Shown here in pieces: positions 6,075 through 12,463 of a DNA stretch of 12,463 bases (position 1 is its first letter; each line of letters begins with the position of its first letter). A program made the translations under genes and the position numbers. The notes under the pieces were generated by a model. The model was not told the DNA's origin. It did not search any database and saw nothing but the letters and a program-made list of their open reading frames with translations. The stretch covers positions 1 to 12,463 of the forward strand of contig CAVAVU010000085.1 of NCBI GenBank assembly GCA_963592205.1, in the 5' to 3' direction. Origin of the DNA: Claveliimonas sp963592205. GTDB taxonomy: Bacteria > Bacillota > Clostridia > Lachnospirales > Lachnospiraceae.

Positions 6075-7869
6075 GAATAGATGGTTAGCAGGTGCAATGG
6101 CAGTTACGATCGCAGGAGGAAGCATTGGCGCAGCCGGCTTGACAGCGCATGCGGCAGAAGATACCGAAAGCAGTAAAGAAGAGGTTATTTATATTATGAC
6201 GGATGCGGACGGTAATGTAGACAATATCGATGCGGTCAATATTTTCGGAAAAGGAAGTGTTACCGATTATGGTGATTACAGTTCCGTAAAGATGTTAAAT
6301 AATACAGATAAGATCAATCAGGACGGAGATAAGGTGACATTTTCGACAGATAAAGAGAAGGTATATTATCAGGGAACGATGGATGCGGATACACAGATTC
6401 CGTGGAACATTTCTTTCAGTTATACACTGGATGGAAAAGAGATCGCTCCGGAGGATCTTGCAGGCAAATCAGGTGCACTGGAGATCCATATCAAGGTCGA
6501 TAAAAACGAGAAGTGCACATCTGATTTTTATGACAGCAGTGCATTGCAGGCAACACTTACCCTGGATACGGATAAATGCGAGAACATTCAGGCAGACGGT
6601 GCAACCCTTGCTAATGTAGGAGCGAGCAAGCAGATCAGCTATACCGTACTTCCGGGAAAAGGTCTGGATGCGGTGGTCAGTGCAGATGTAAAAGATTTTG
6701 AGATGGATGCGGCATCGATCAATGCGGTAAAAATGAATCTTGATGTGGATATCGATGACGATGAACTGATGGATAAGGTCACACAGATTATGGACGCAGC
6801 AAGAGAACTGAACGATGGTGCTGCTGAGCTTTCGGATGGAACGGATACGCTGGCAGCAGGCGGAGACAGTCTGGTGAGCGGTGTGAACTCCGTGTATGAC
6901 GGCGTGGGATCACTGGATTCCGGAATTACAGCATTAAACGGCGGTATTCAGAAACTGCAGACGGTGCTTGAAAATCTGAATGCGCAGTCCTCTTCACTGA
7001 CGGAAGGATCCGCAAAGGTTACGGCTGGTATCAGTAGTGCAAAACAGGGAGCACGGGATCTGCAGACCAGTATTTCTTATGACAGTTACAAGGCTGTGAT
7101 GGCTCAGAATGGATTGAATATTGATGAGCTGCAGGCTGGCAATACGAATGCGATCAATACGATCAGCACACAGATTATGAATCTTCAGGCATCGATCGAA
7201 CAGCTTCAGAGCCAGCCGGATTATAATGAGAATGCAGAGAGTCAGGCAATGGTTGCACAGATGCAGCAACAGATTGCAAGCCTTACTAATGTGGTTACAC
7301 TTCTTACCGGAGATAATGCGGCACTGAACGGAGCTGCACAGTATTACGGAACAGTGGCTCAGGGAGCAGAAAATCTTGCGTCAGGCATTGGTGATCTTGG
7401 CACACAGTACAGTGAATTGGATCAGGGAATCACAGATTATACCAATGGCGTGGCAGCGATCACCAGTGCGTATGCGGATATTGCGGATGGCTCTCAGACC
7501 GTGGCAGATGGCAGCAGTAAGCTGGTGAGCGGTACATCCAGTCTGAAAGCAGGGGCAGCAGAACTTAGCGGTGGTATGAGCAGTCTGCAGGCTGGTGTAC
7601 AGGTGTTGCGTGAAGGTACGCAGGAGTTCTATGATCAGACAGATGGTATGGATACGAAGATTGAAGACACCATGGATGAGATGTTAGATTCCATTACCGG
7701 AGGAGATTCAGCGACAGAATCTTTCGTGTCTGAGAAAAATGGAACGATTGATTCCGTACAGTTCGTAATCAAGACAGCAGAGATCAGCAAAGAAGATACT
7801 AAGACACAGGAGCAGGCGGAAGAAACAAAGCAGAGCGTATGGGAGAAATTCGTTCAACTGTTCAAATAG
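6067..7869 (+). CDS. Secreted Leu-Gly heptad-repeat protein (YhgE/Pip-like coiled coil), partner of the MMPL transporter
   Basis: A 600-residue exported protein. A signal peptide (MNKNRW, hydrophobic core to about residue 25) ends in an AHA-AE cleavage site after Ala29. Residues 35-225 form a beta-rich region with two cysteines (150, 171). Two blocks of the xxxLxxG-type heptad typical of YhgE/Pip proteins follow, about 246-331 (LSDGTDT, LAAGGDS, LVSGVNS) and about 431-520 (LVSGTSS, LKAGAAE, LSGGMSS). A Gln-rich predicted coiled coil with LQASIEQLQSQ lies between them, so the whole may fold back as a long hairpin. There is no C-terminal membrane anchor, sorting motif or ABC2-type membrane domain; it ends in an amphipathic VWEKFVQLFK. 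The ATG at 6067, inside the MMPL stop region, with GGTGAGG just upstream, is preferred; the frame is open further left to 5971, but only this start gives a signal peptide. The overlap implies an obligate partner of the transporter outside the membrane. Confidence 0.88.
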   Translation: MNKNRWLAGAMAVTIAGGSIGAAGLTAHAAEDTESSKEEVIYIMTDADGNVDNIDAVNIFGKGSVTDYGDYSSVKMLNNTDKINQDGDKVTFSTDKEKVYYQGTMDADTQIPWNISFSYTLDGKEIAPEDLAGKSGALEIHIKVDKNEKCTSDFYDSSALQATLTLDTDKCENIQADGATLANVGASKQISYTVLPGKGLDAVVSADVKDFEMDAASINAVKMNLDVDIDDDELMDKVTQIMDAARELNDGAAELSDGTDTLAAGGDSLVSGVNSVYDGVGSLDSGITALNGGIQKLQTVLENLNAQSSSLTEGSAKVTAGISSAKQGARDLQTSISYDSYKAVMAQNGLNIDELQAGNTNAINTISTQIMNLQASIEQLQSQPDYNENAESQAMVAQMQQQIASLTNVVTLLTGDNAALNGAAQYYGTVAQGAENLASGIGDLGTQYSELDQGITDYTNGVAAITSAYADIADGSQTVADGSSKLVSGTSSLKAGAAELSGGMSSLQAGVQVLREGTQEFYDQTDGMDTKIEDTMDEMLDSITGGDSATESFVSEKNGTIDSVQFVIKTAEISKEDTKTQEQAEETKQSVWEKFVQLFK

Positions 7870-7936
7870 AATGCATCTAAAATGAGAAACTGATAAAAAA
7901 TGTCTGTTACACCATGAAAATGATAGCCATTCTCAC

Positions 7937-7965
7937 TTGAAAAAATCAAAACGATGCGTTACACT
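7937..7965 (+). promoter_or_regulatory. Probable promoter of enolase
   Basis: TTGAAA (7937-7942; 5 of 6 for -35) and TACACT (7960-7965; 4 of 6 for -10) are 17 bases apart. Transcription would begin near 7972, giving a leader of about 140 bases that starts at the first hairpin. Part of the expression may also come by read-through from the export operon. Confidence 0.45.
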
Positions 7966-7973
7966 ATACGAGA

Positions 7974-8026
7974 AGTTAGAAAAAGCTAACTCGCGTGAAT
8001 AAATCATTTTGAAACTCCCTTTTCAA
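7974..8026 (+). promoter_or_regulatory. Two inverted repeats at the start of the enolase leader
   Basis: AGTTAG (7974-7979) pairs with CTAACT (7986-7991) around an AAAAAG loop, at the predicted 5' end of the transcript. TTGAAA (8009-8014) pairs with TTTCAA (8021-8026) around CTCCCT. Both are perfect 6-bp stems. The first may protect the mRNA 5' end; the second could equally be a DNA operator. Confidence 0.4.
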
Positions 8027-8030
8027 TATA

Positions 8031-8082
8031 TGACTGGAGTGCTAACAGTCAGAAGCTGCGGTCTGATGTGCTGACAGACCGC
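8031..8082 (+). promoter_or_regulatory. Tandem look-alike hairpins upstream of the enolase ribosome site
   Basis: Hairpin A pairs TGACTG (8031-8036) with CAGTCA (8046-8051); hairpin B pairs GCGGTCTG (8058-8065) with CAGACCGC (8075-8082). Both have perfect stems and 9-base loops that share a core: GAGTGCTAA and ATGTGCTGA. Both close with CTG/CAG. No T-run follows, so they are not terminators. The shared plan CTG-xxGTGCTxA-CAG suggests a duplicated RNA element, such as a protein-binding or mRNA-stabilising site. Function is inferred. Confidence 0.5.
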
Positions 8083-8112
8083 GGTAAATGGGAGCAGGAA
8101 GGAGCTAATAAC

Positions 8113-9402
8113 ATGGACTATTTACAGATTGAAAAAGTAATTGGAAGAGAAATTCTGGATTCAAGAGGCAATCCGACCGTAGAGGCGGAAGTGTATTTGA
8201 TAGATGGAACAGTCGGCAGAGGTACTGCACCAAGCGGCGCATCTACCGGAGAGTTTGAAGCGCTGGAGCTTCGTGATGGAGATAAGGACAGATATCTTGG
8301 CAAAGGTGTGCAGAAAGCTGTAGAGAATATCAATACAGTGATCAATGACGCGCTGATTGATATGGATGCATCTGACATTTATGCAATTGATAAAGCAATG
8401 ATCGATGCAGACGGAACTAAAGATAAATCCAAACTCGGAGCAAATGCAATCCTTGCAGTATCTATTGCATGCTGCAGAGCAGCAGCCACTGCATTAGACA
8501 TTCCGCTTTACCGTTTCCTTGGCGGCGTATCCGGAAACCGTCTTCCGGTACCGATGATGAACATCCTGAACGGTGGTGCACATGCTGCAAATACCGTAGA
8601 CGTACAGGAATTTATGATCATGCCGGTAGGAGCACCGTCATTTAAAGAAGCGCTCCGCTGGTGTGCAGAGGTATTCCATGCACTTGCAAAACTGCTGAAG
8701 AGTAAAGGACTTGCTACATCCGTAGGTGATGAAGGCGGATTTGCACCAGACCTCGCAAGTGACGAAGAAGCAATCCAGTACATTCTGGATGCAGTAAAAC
8801 AGGCTGGATATGAGCCGGGCAAAGACTTTATGATCGCTATGGACGCAGCTTCCAGTGAGTGGAAGGGCGAGAAGAAAGGTGAATATGTACTTCCGAAGGC
8901 AGGAACCAAGTATACATCTGCAGAACTGATCGAGCACTGGAAAGGTCTCGTAGAGAAATATCCGATCATTTCTATCGAGGATGCATTGGATGAAGAAGAC
9001 TGGGAAGGATGGCAGTTACTTACCAAAGAACTTGGTGATAAGGTACAGTTAGTAGGCGATGACCTCTTCGTAACGAATACAGAGCGTCTTGCTAAGGGCA
9101 TCAGCCTTGGATGCGGTAATTCTGTACTGATCAAGCTGAACCAGATCGGATCTGTATCTGAGACTCTGGAAGCAATCAAGATGGCACACAAAGCAGGCTA
9201 CACAGCAGTTACATCTCATCGCTCCGGCGAGACCGAGGATACAACAATCGCTGACCTTGCAGTAGCATTGAACACCTGCCAGATCAAGACAGGAGCACCT
9301 TCAAGATCTGAGCGTGTGGCAAAATACAACCAGCTTCTCCGCATCGAAGAAGAACTGGGAAATGCTGCGGTATATCCGGGAAGAAAAGCATTTAATGTGT
9401 AA
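8113..9402 (+). CDS. eno: Enolase (phosphopyruvate hydratase)
   Basis: Glycolytic enzyme converting 2-phosphoglycerate to phosphoenolpyruvate, cytoplasmic and Mg-dependent; 429 residues, full length. The N-terminal REILDSRGNPTVE, the mobile loop APSGASTGEFEALE (39-52), and NGGAHA with His157 are present. Catalytic residues are Glu207 (VGDEGGFAP) and Lys341 (LIKLNQIGS). The Mg ligands are Asp244 (AMDAA), Glu289 (SIEDAL) and Asp316 (VGDDLFVT). The substrate-binding SHRSGE has His369, Arg370 and Ser371, with Lys392 in IKTGAPSRSER. The ATG at 8113 is chosen: AGGAAGGAG (8096-8104) is eight bases upstream and MDYLQIEKVIGREI matches the family N-terminus. The same frame opens at a GTG at 8068 inside hairpin B, but that start has no ribosome site. 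It is probably a single-gene transcript with a structured leader and an intrinsic terminator downstream. Confidence 0.98.
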   Translation: MDYLQIEKVIGREILDSRGNPTVEAEVYLIDGTVGRGTAPSGASTGEFEALELRDGDKDRYLGKGVQKAVENINTVINDALIDMDASDIYAIDKAMIDADGTKDKSKLGANAILAVSIACCRAAATALDIPLYRFLGGVSGNRLPVPMMNILNGGAHAANTVDVQEFMIMPVGAPSFKEALRWCAEVFHALAKLLKSKGLATSVGDEGGFAPDLASDEEAIQYILDAVKQAGYEPGKDFMIAMDAASSEWKGEKKGEYVLPKAGTKYTSAELIEHWKGLVEKYPIISIEDALDEEDWEGWQLLTKELGDKVQLVGDDLFVTNTERLAKGISLGCGNSVLIKLNQIGSVSETLEAIKMAHKAGYTAVTSHRSGETEDTTIADLAVALNTCQIKTGAPSRSERVAKYNQLLRIEEELGNAAVYPGRKAFNV

Positions 9403-9467
9403 ATTATAAATGCAGCAGACATTACATGAATCAGTCCTCAAGTATCTTTTAACTTCATAAACAAGAT

Positions 9468-9512
9468 CAGAATCCGCCGGGCGTGACAGCGCTTTGGCGA
9501 ATTCTGTCTTTT
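9468..9512 (+). terminator. Rho-independent terminator of enolase
   Basis: CAGAATCCGCC (9468-9478) pairs with GGCGAATTCTG (9496-9506): ten pairs and one C/A mismatch. A 17-base loop can fold further through GCG/CGC, and TCTTTT (9507-9512) follows. It lies 65 bases after the enolase stop. Confidence 0.8.
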
Positions 9513-9517
9513 ATGCA

Positions 9518-9576
9518 ATAAGCCGCTATGCAGAAATTGTGCTTCCACGAATTTCTGATGGTTCATGCGGTTGTAT
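9518..9576. repeat. Long imperfect hairpin between the enolase terminator and the ferredoxin-type reductase
   Basis: The core stem is CAGAAATT-GTG (9531-9541) with CAC-G-AATTTCTG (9546-9557), one bulged G and a CTTC loop. Outer pairing continues: ATG (9528-9530) with CAT (9564-9566), CCGC (9523-9526) with GCGG (9567-9570), and ATA (9518-9520) with TAT (9574-9576), with a 6-base bulge at 9558-9563. No T-run follows on the + strand. It begins six bases after the enolase terminator and its base overlaps the probable -35 of the next gene. It may be a second 3'-end structure, a repeat element copy, or a regulatory site. Confidence 0.5.
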
Positions 9577-9599
9577 CGGAATCCAACATCTGGTAAGAT
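9571..9599 (+). promoter_or_regulatory. Probable promoter of the 4Fe-4S aldo/keto reductase gene
   Basis: TTGTAT (9571-9576; 4 of 6) and TAAGAT (9594-9599; 4 of 6) are 17 bases apart, and TGG directly before TAAGAT makes an extended -10 (TGnTAAGAT). Transcription would begin near 9606, leaving a short leader with the strong ribosome site AGAGGAGGAA (9617-9626). Confidence 0.45.
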
Positions 9600-9632
9600 A
9601 AATAACAGTAATGTTCGAGAGGAGGAAATACA

Positions 9633-10760
9633 ATGTTTGAAGGAAAGAAACTTGGATTCGGGCTGATGCGTCTGCCGCTTACGGATGCAAATGACAAGGG
9701 AAGTATCGATATAGAAGCATTAAAAGAGATGGTGGATACATTCATGGAGCGCGGCTTTACCTATTTTGATACGGCGTGGATGTATTGTGCATTTAAGAGT
9801 GAGAATGCGGTAAAAGAAGCGTTGGTGGACCGTTATCCGAGAGATAAATATACACTGGCCACGAAATTATTTGCCTCATATGTAGAGACGAAAGAAGACC
9901 GCGACCGCATTTTTAATGAGCAGAGACAGAAAACGGGAGTCGATTACTTTGATTATTATCTGATCCATGCAATTGATCAGGAATTATATCCGACATATGA
10001 GAAGATGGACTGCTTTAACTGGCTGATCAATAAGAAAAAAGAAGGTCTGGTGAAGCACATCGGATTCTCATTCCATGACAGTGCTGAATTTCTGGATCAG
10101 GTGCTGACAGAGCATCCGGAGATGGAATTTGTACAGTTACAGTTGAATTATCTGGATTGGGAGAGTAAAGAAGTGCAGTCGCGCATGTGCTATGAAGTGG
10201 CGAAGAAGCATGGCAAGCCGGTCATTGTTATGGAGCCGGTAAAAGGCGGTACATTGGCAAATGTGCCGGAAGAAGTGAAATCTATGTTCGAGGCATACCA
10301 TCCGGATCAGTCGGTTCCGTCATGGGCAATCCGTTTTGTGGCAAGTCTTGATAATGTGGCAATGGTACTGAGCGGCATGAGCAATATGGAACAGGTGCTG
10401 GACAATACGTCTTATATGACAGATTTCGTACCGATGAATGACGAAGAAAAGGAATTGGTAGATAAGGCTGCCGAGATGATCAAAGACAGCATTGCGATTC
10501 CTTGTACGGGATGTTCTTACTGTACCGAGGGATGTCCGATGAATATCGTGATCCCGGATCAGTTTAGCATTTATAATAAAAGTAAACGTGGAGAGATTGC
10601 AGATGCAGAGGCATTATCTGAGTATCAGAAGCTGACAGAATCTTCCGGAAAGGCCAGTGAATGTCTGGCATGCGGTCAGTGCGAGGGCGTCTGTCCGCAG
10701 CGTCTTGAGATTATTAACTATCTCAGGGATGTGGCAAAATGTATGGAAAAGCAGGATTAG
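9633..10760 (+). CDS. Aldo/keto reductase with C-terminal 4Fe-4S clusters
   Basis: A 375-residue cytoplasmic oxidoreductase of the COG1453 type: an aldo/keto reductase barrel (about 1-265) fused to a ferredoxin-like tail. Tetrad positions are Asp46 and Tyr51 (FDTAWMY), Lys78 (ATKLF) and His112 (LIHAID); IGFSFHDS and LNYLDW are further family marks. The tail has two cysteine groups: Cys291, 294, 297 and 301 (CTGCSYCTEGCP) and Cys344, 347, 350 and 354 (CLACGQCEGVCP), the classic spacing for two 4Fe-4S clusters. The barrel could therefore exchange electrons with ferredoxin or another iron-sulfur partner, not only with a nicotinamide cofactor. The physiological substrate of this group is unclear to me. 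The start is fixed by AGAGGAGGAA (9617-9626). The next gene begins three bases after the stop, so the two are cotranscribed. It is not a close copy of the reductase at 538-1389, which lacks the tail. Confidence 0.93.
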   Translation: MFEGKKLGFGLMRLPLTDANDKGSIDIEALKEMVDTFMERGFTYFDTAWMYCAFKSENAVKEALVDRYPRDKYTLATKLFASYVETKEDRDRIFNEQRQKTGVDYFDYYLIHAIDQELYPTYEKMDCFNWLINKKKEGLVKHIGFSFHDSAEFLDQVLTEHPEMEFVQLQLNYLDWESKEVQSRMCYEVAKKHGKPVIVMEPVKGGTLANVPEEVKSMFEAYHPDQSVPSWAIRFVASLDNVAMVLSGMSNMEQVLDNTSYMTDFVPMNDEEKELVDKAAEMIKDSIAIPCTGCSYCTEGCPMNIVIPDQFSIYNKSKRGEIADAEALSEYQKLTESSGKASECLACGQCEGVCPQRLEIINYLRDVAKCMEKQD

Positions 10761-10763
10761 AAC

Positions 10764-12463
10764 ATGAACATAGTTAACATTGAGAACATCAGTAAAATAT
10801 ACGGGGAGAAGGTCATCTTTGACGAGACATCCGTTGGTATCCAGCAGGGAGATAAGATTGGTATCGTAGGAATTAACGGAACCGGCAAGACGACGCTCCT
10901 TCGGATGGCCAGCGGGGAGGAAGTACCGGACAGCGGTCAGATCGTCAGACAGAACGGACTGAAGATTGCATTTGTGGTGCAGAATCCGCCTTATGATCCG
11001 AATGAGACGGTCGATGCATATGCGTTATCGGGCAATCCGGATACCGACTGGAAAGTACAGAGTTATCTGAATCAGCTTGGGATTACCGACGGTACGCAAA
11101 AGATGGGAGAATTGTCCGGCGGACAGAGAAGACGTGTGGCTATGGCAAAAGTGCTTGCGGGAGACTTTGATCTGTTACTGTTGGATGAGCCGACCAACCA
11201 TCTGGATGAAGAGATGATCAGCTGGCTGGAAGACTATCTGCGGAGTTTCCGGGGAACGATCCTAATGGTTACCCATGACCGGTATTTTCTGGATCGTGTG
11301 ACGAACCGTATTCTGGAGATCAGCCATGGGAAGCTTTACAGTTATCAGGCAGCATACTCTGGATTCCTGGAACTGAAAGCGGAGCGGGAAGAGATGGAAC
11401 TAGCATCCGAGCGCAAGAGACAGAGCATCTTACGTATCGAGTTAGAGTGGGCGAAGCGCGGATGCCGTGCGAGAACTACCAAGCAGAAAGCCCGTCTGGA
11501 ACGACTGGAAAGCCTGAAAAATGGCTCGGCTCCAGTGTCAGACCAGACGGTAGAACTGGACAGCATTGAAACTCGTATGGGTAAGAAGACGATTGAACTG
11601 CACCATATCGCTAAGGCATTTGGTGACCGGGTGATCCTGAGAGATTTTGACTATATCTTTCTGAAGAACCAGAACGTGGGTATCGTGGGTCCGAACGGCT
11701 GCGGTAAGTCTACGCTGCTTCGGATGATCGCAGGGGAAATAGCACCGGATCAGGGAAACATCGAAGTGGGTGAGACGATCCGTATCGGGTATTTCGCACA
11801 GGAAGAACAGGAGATGGACGACCGTCAGAGAGTCATCGACTATGTAAAGGATATTGCAGAATATATCAATACCAGAGAGGGGCGTATCAGTGCATCTGCC
11901 ATGCTGGAGCGATTCTTATTTACCCCGGATATGCAGTATGCACCGATCGGTAAGTTGTCCGGTGGTGAGAAGCGGAGACTGTATCTGCTCGGTGTACTCT
12001 GTCAGGAGGCCAATGTGTTAATCCTTGATGAGCCGGGTAATAATCTGGACATTCCGACACTGACGATTCTGGAAGATTTCCTTAATTCATTCATTGGAAT
12101 AGTAATCACCGTATCCCATGACCGATATTTTCTGGATAATGTGGCAGACCGCATTTTTGCATTTGATGGACAGGGCGGACTCACCCAGTATGAAGGCGGC
12201 TATACGGATTATCTCGAGGCATCCGGCGGTATGTATCAGACGATGAATCAGCCGAAGGAAAATAAGGCAGATCCGGTGCAGAAGGAAGATGCGAAGAAGA
12301 GTTGGAAGCAGAACCGACCACAGAAACTCAAATTCAGCTATAAAGAGCAGAAAGAATTTGAGACGATCGATGATGATATCGCGAAACTGGAAGCGAAGAT
12401 TGAACATCTGGATGAAGAAATGGCGCGTAATGCGACCAATTCGGTTAAGCTGTCGGAACTGAT
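10764..12463 (+). CDS. ABC-F family ATPase (Uup-like), 3' end outside the window
   Basis: A soluble tandem ATPase of the ABC-F family, with no membrane domain; such proteins act on ribosomes to rescue stalled translation, protect against antibiotics, or (Uup) process nucleic acid branches. 566 codons are visible with no stop. First domain: Walker A GINGTGKTT (36-44), LSGGQ (117-121), Walker B LLLLDEPTNHLD (137-148) and the switch His171. A basic linker (about 205-250, WAKRGCRARTTKQKAR) follows. Second domain: Walker A GPNGCGKST (309-317), LSGGE (398-402) and LILDEP (419-424). From about 500, RPQKLKFSYKEQKEFETI opens the Uup-type C-terminal coiled coil, cut by the window edge; probably 60-70 residues are missing. 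After the second Walker B the usual DEPTN-H/D-LD reads DEPGNNLD (Gly425, Asn427), an unusual change. The catalytic Glu423 remains. It starts 3 bases after the reductase, with a weak AGGA (10753-10756), so translation is probably coupled. Confidence 0.93.
   Translation, partial: MNIVNIENISKIYGEKVIFDETSVGIQQGDKIGIVGINGTGKTTLLRMASGEEVPDSGQIVRQNGLKIAFVVQNPPYDPNETVDAYALSGNPDTDWKVQSYLNQLGITDGTQKMGELSGGQRRRVAMAKVLAGDFDLLLLDEPTNHLDEEMISWLEDYLRSFRGTILMVTHDRYFLDRVTNRILEISHGKLYSYQAAYSGFLELKAEREEMELASERKRQSILRIELEWAKRGCRARTTKQKARLERLESLKNGSAPVSDQTVELDSIETRMGKKTIELHHIAKAFGDRVILRDFDYIFLKNQNVGIVGPNGCGKSTLLRMIAGEIAPDQGNIEVGETIRIGYFAQEEQEMDDRQRVIDYVKDIAEYINTREGRISASAMLERFLFTPDMQYAPIGKLSGGEKRRLYLLGVLCQEANVLILDEPGNNLDIPTLTILEDFLNSFIGIVITVSHDRYFLDNVADRIFAFDGQGGLTQYEGGYTDYLEASGGMYQTMNQPKENKADPVQKEDAKKSWKQNRPQKLKFSYKEQKEFETIDDDIAKLEAKIEHLDEEMARNATNSVKLSEL

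Larger units (their letters stand above)
7870..8112 (+). other. Enolase upstream region with a multi-hairpin leader
   Basis: This 243-base gap has no ORF of note and no convincing terminator for the heptad-protein gene; the weak AATG/CATT pairing near 7917-7931 followed by A-rich DNA is not one. GTTACAC occurs twice (7906-7912 and 7958-7964). After the probable promoter come four perfect inverted repeats in a row, listed separately, ending 14 bases before the enolase ribosome site AGGAAGGAG (8096-8104). Confidence 0.5.

Noticed and set aside
6802..7625. Repetitive DNA in the heptad-protein gene as a possible tandem repeat or CRISPR-like array
   Set aside because: The periodicity is at the protein level (Leu and Gly every seven residues) with diverged codons; there are no identical repeats with unique spacers.
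8068..8112. GTG start giving enolase 15 extra N-terminal residues
   Set aside because: The GTG lies in the loop of a hairpin, no Shine-Dalgarno precedes it, and the ATG at 8113 has a strong one and matches the family N-terminus.
8508..9191. Open frame of 227 codons on the - strand opposite enolase
   Set aside because: It lies wholly inside a highly conserved eno gene, has Ser/Cys-rich low-complexity composition and no family resemblance; it is a by-product of codon bias on the coding strand.
538..10760. The two aldo/keto reductases as a recent duplication
   Set aside because: They belong to different subfamilies: different lengths, different motif spacing, and only the second has the iron-sulfur tail.
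1..12463. tRNA, rRNA, CRISPR arrays or complete insertion sequences
   Set aside because: None was seen on reading both strands; no clover-leaf-like acceptor pair, regular spacer array or transposase frame is present.

Overview
The window looks like chromosomal DNA of a Firmicute of the class Clostridia, most likely Lachnospiraceae. The basis is strong AGGAGG-type ribosome binding sites, the protein families (clostridial MATE exporter, DhaS-like TetR, MMPL transporter, 4Fe-4S aldo/keto reductase, Uup-like ABC-F) and clostridial-type enolase. This is inferred from protein style only; no database was consulted. Almost everything is on the + strand; only the TetR gene is on the - strand.

Layout. 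(1) 1-516 is a decayed left edge. An AT-rich stretch (about 31% G+C over the first 240 bases, hand count) carries an unrecognised 67-codon ORF, then the C-terminal half of a flavodoxin that has lost its N-terminal FMN-binding half. (2) 538-1389 is an intact aldo/keto reductase, probably the former operon partner of the flavodoxin. (3) 1487-2824 is a MATE-family exporter with its own consensus promoter and a striking inverted repeat that can mask its ribosome binding site. (4) 2903-7869 is a regulated export module. A TetR repressor diverges from a three-gene operon: a 99-residue unrecognised protein, an MMPL/RND transporter with both proton-relay Asp-Tyr pairs, and a secreted protein with Leu-Gly heptad repeats whose start codon lies inside the end of the transporter gene. 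The TetR/operon intergenic region holds a perfect 19-bp palindrome and a 14-bp direct repeat. (5) 8113-9402 is enolase, preceded by a leader with four successive perfect inverted repeats and followed by an intrinsic terminator. (6) 9633 to the right edge is an aldo/keto reductase with two 4Fe-4S cysteine clusters, followed 3 bases later by an ABC-F ATPase that runs off the window.

How the parts work together. The TetR-MMPL-heptad-protein group is the one coherent system: a repressor, probably sensing a lipophilic or toxic ligand, controlling a proton-driven exporter plus an extracytoplasmic coiled-coil partner. Its substrate cannot be read from sequence. Enolase is glycolytic housekeeping. 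The two aldo/keto reductases are redox enzymes of different subfamilies, and the MATE pump is an independent efflux gene. The points most worth a second look are the ribosome-site-masking repeat before the MATE gene, the operator region of the export module, the secreted heptad protein split from any membrane domain, and the multi-hairpin enolase leader.
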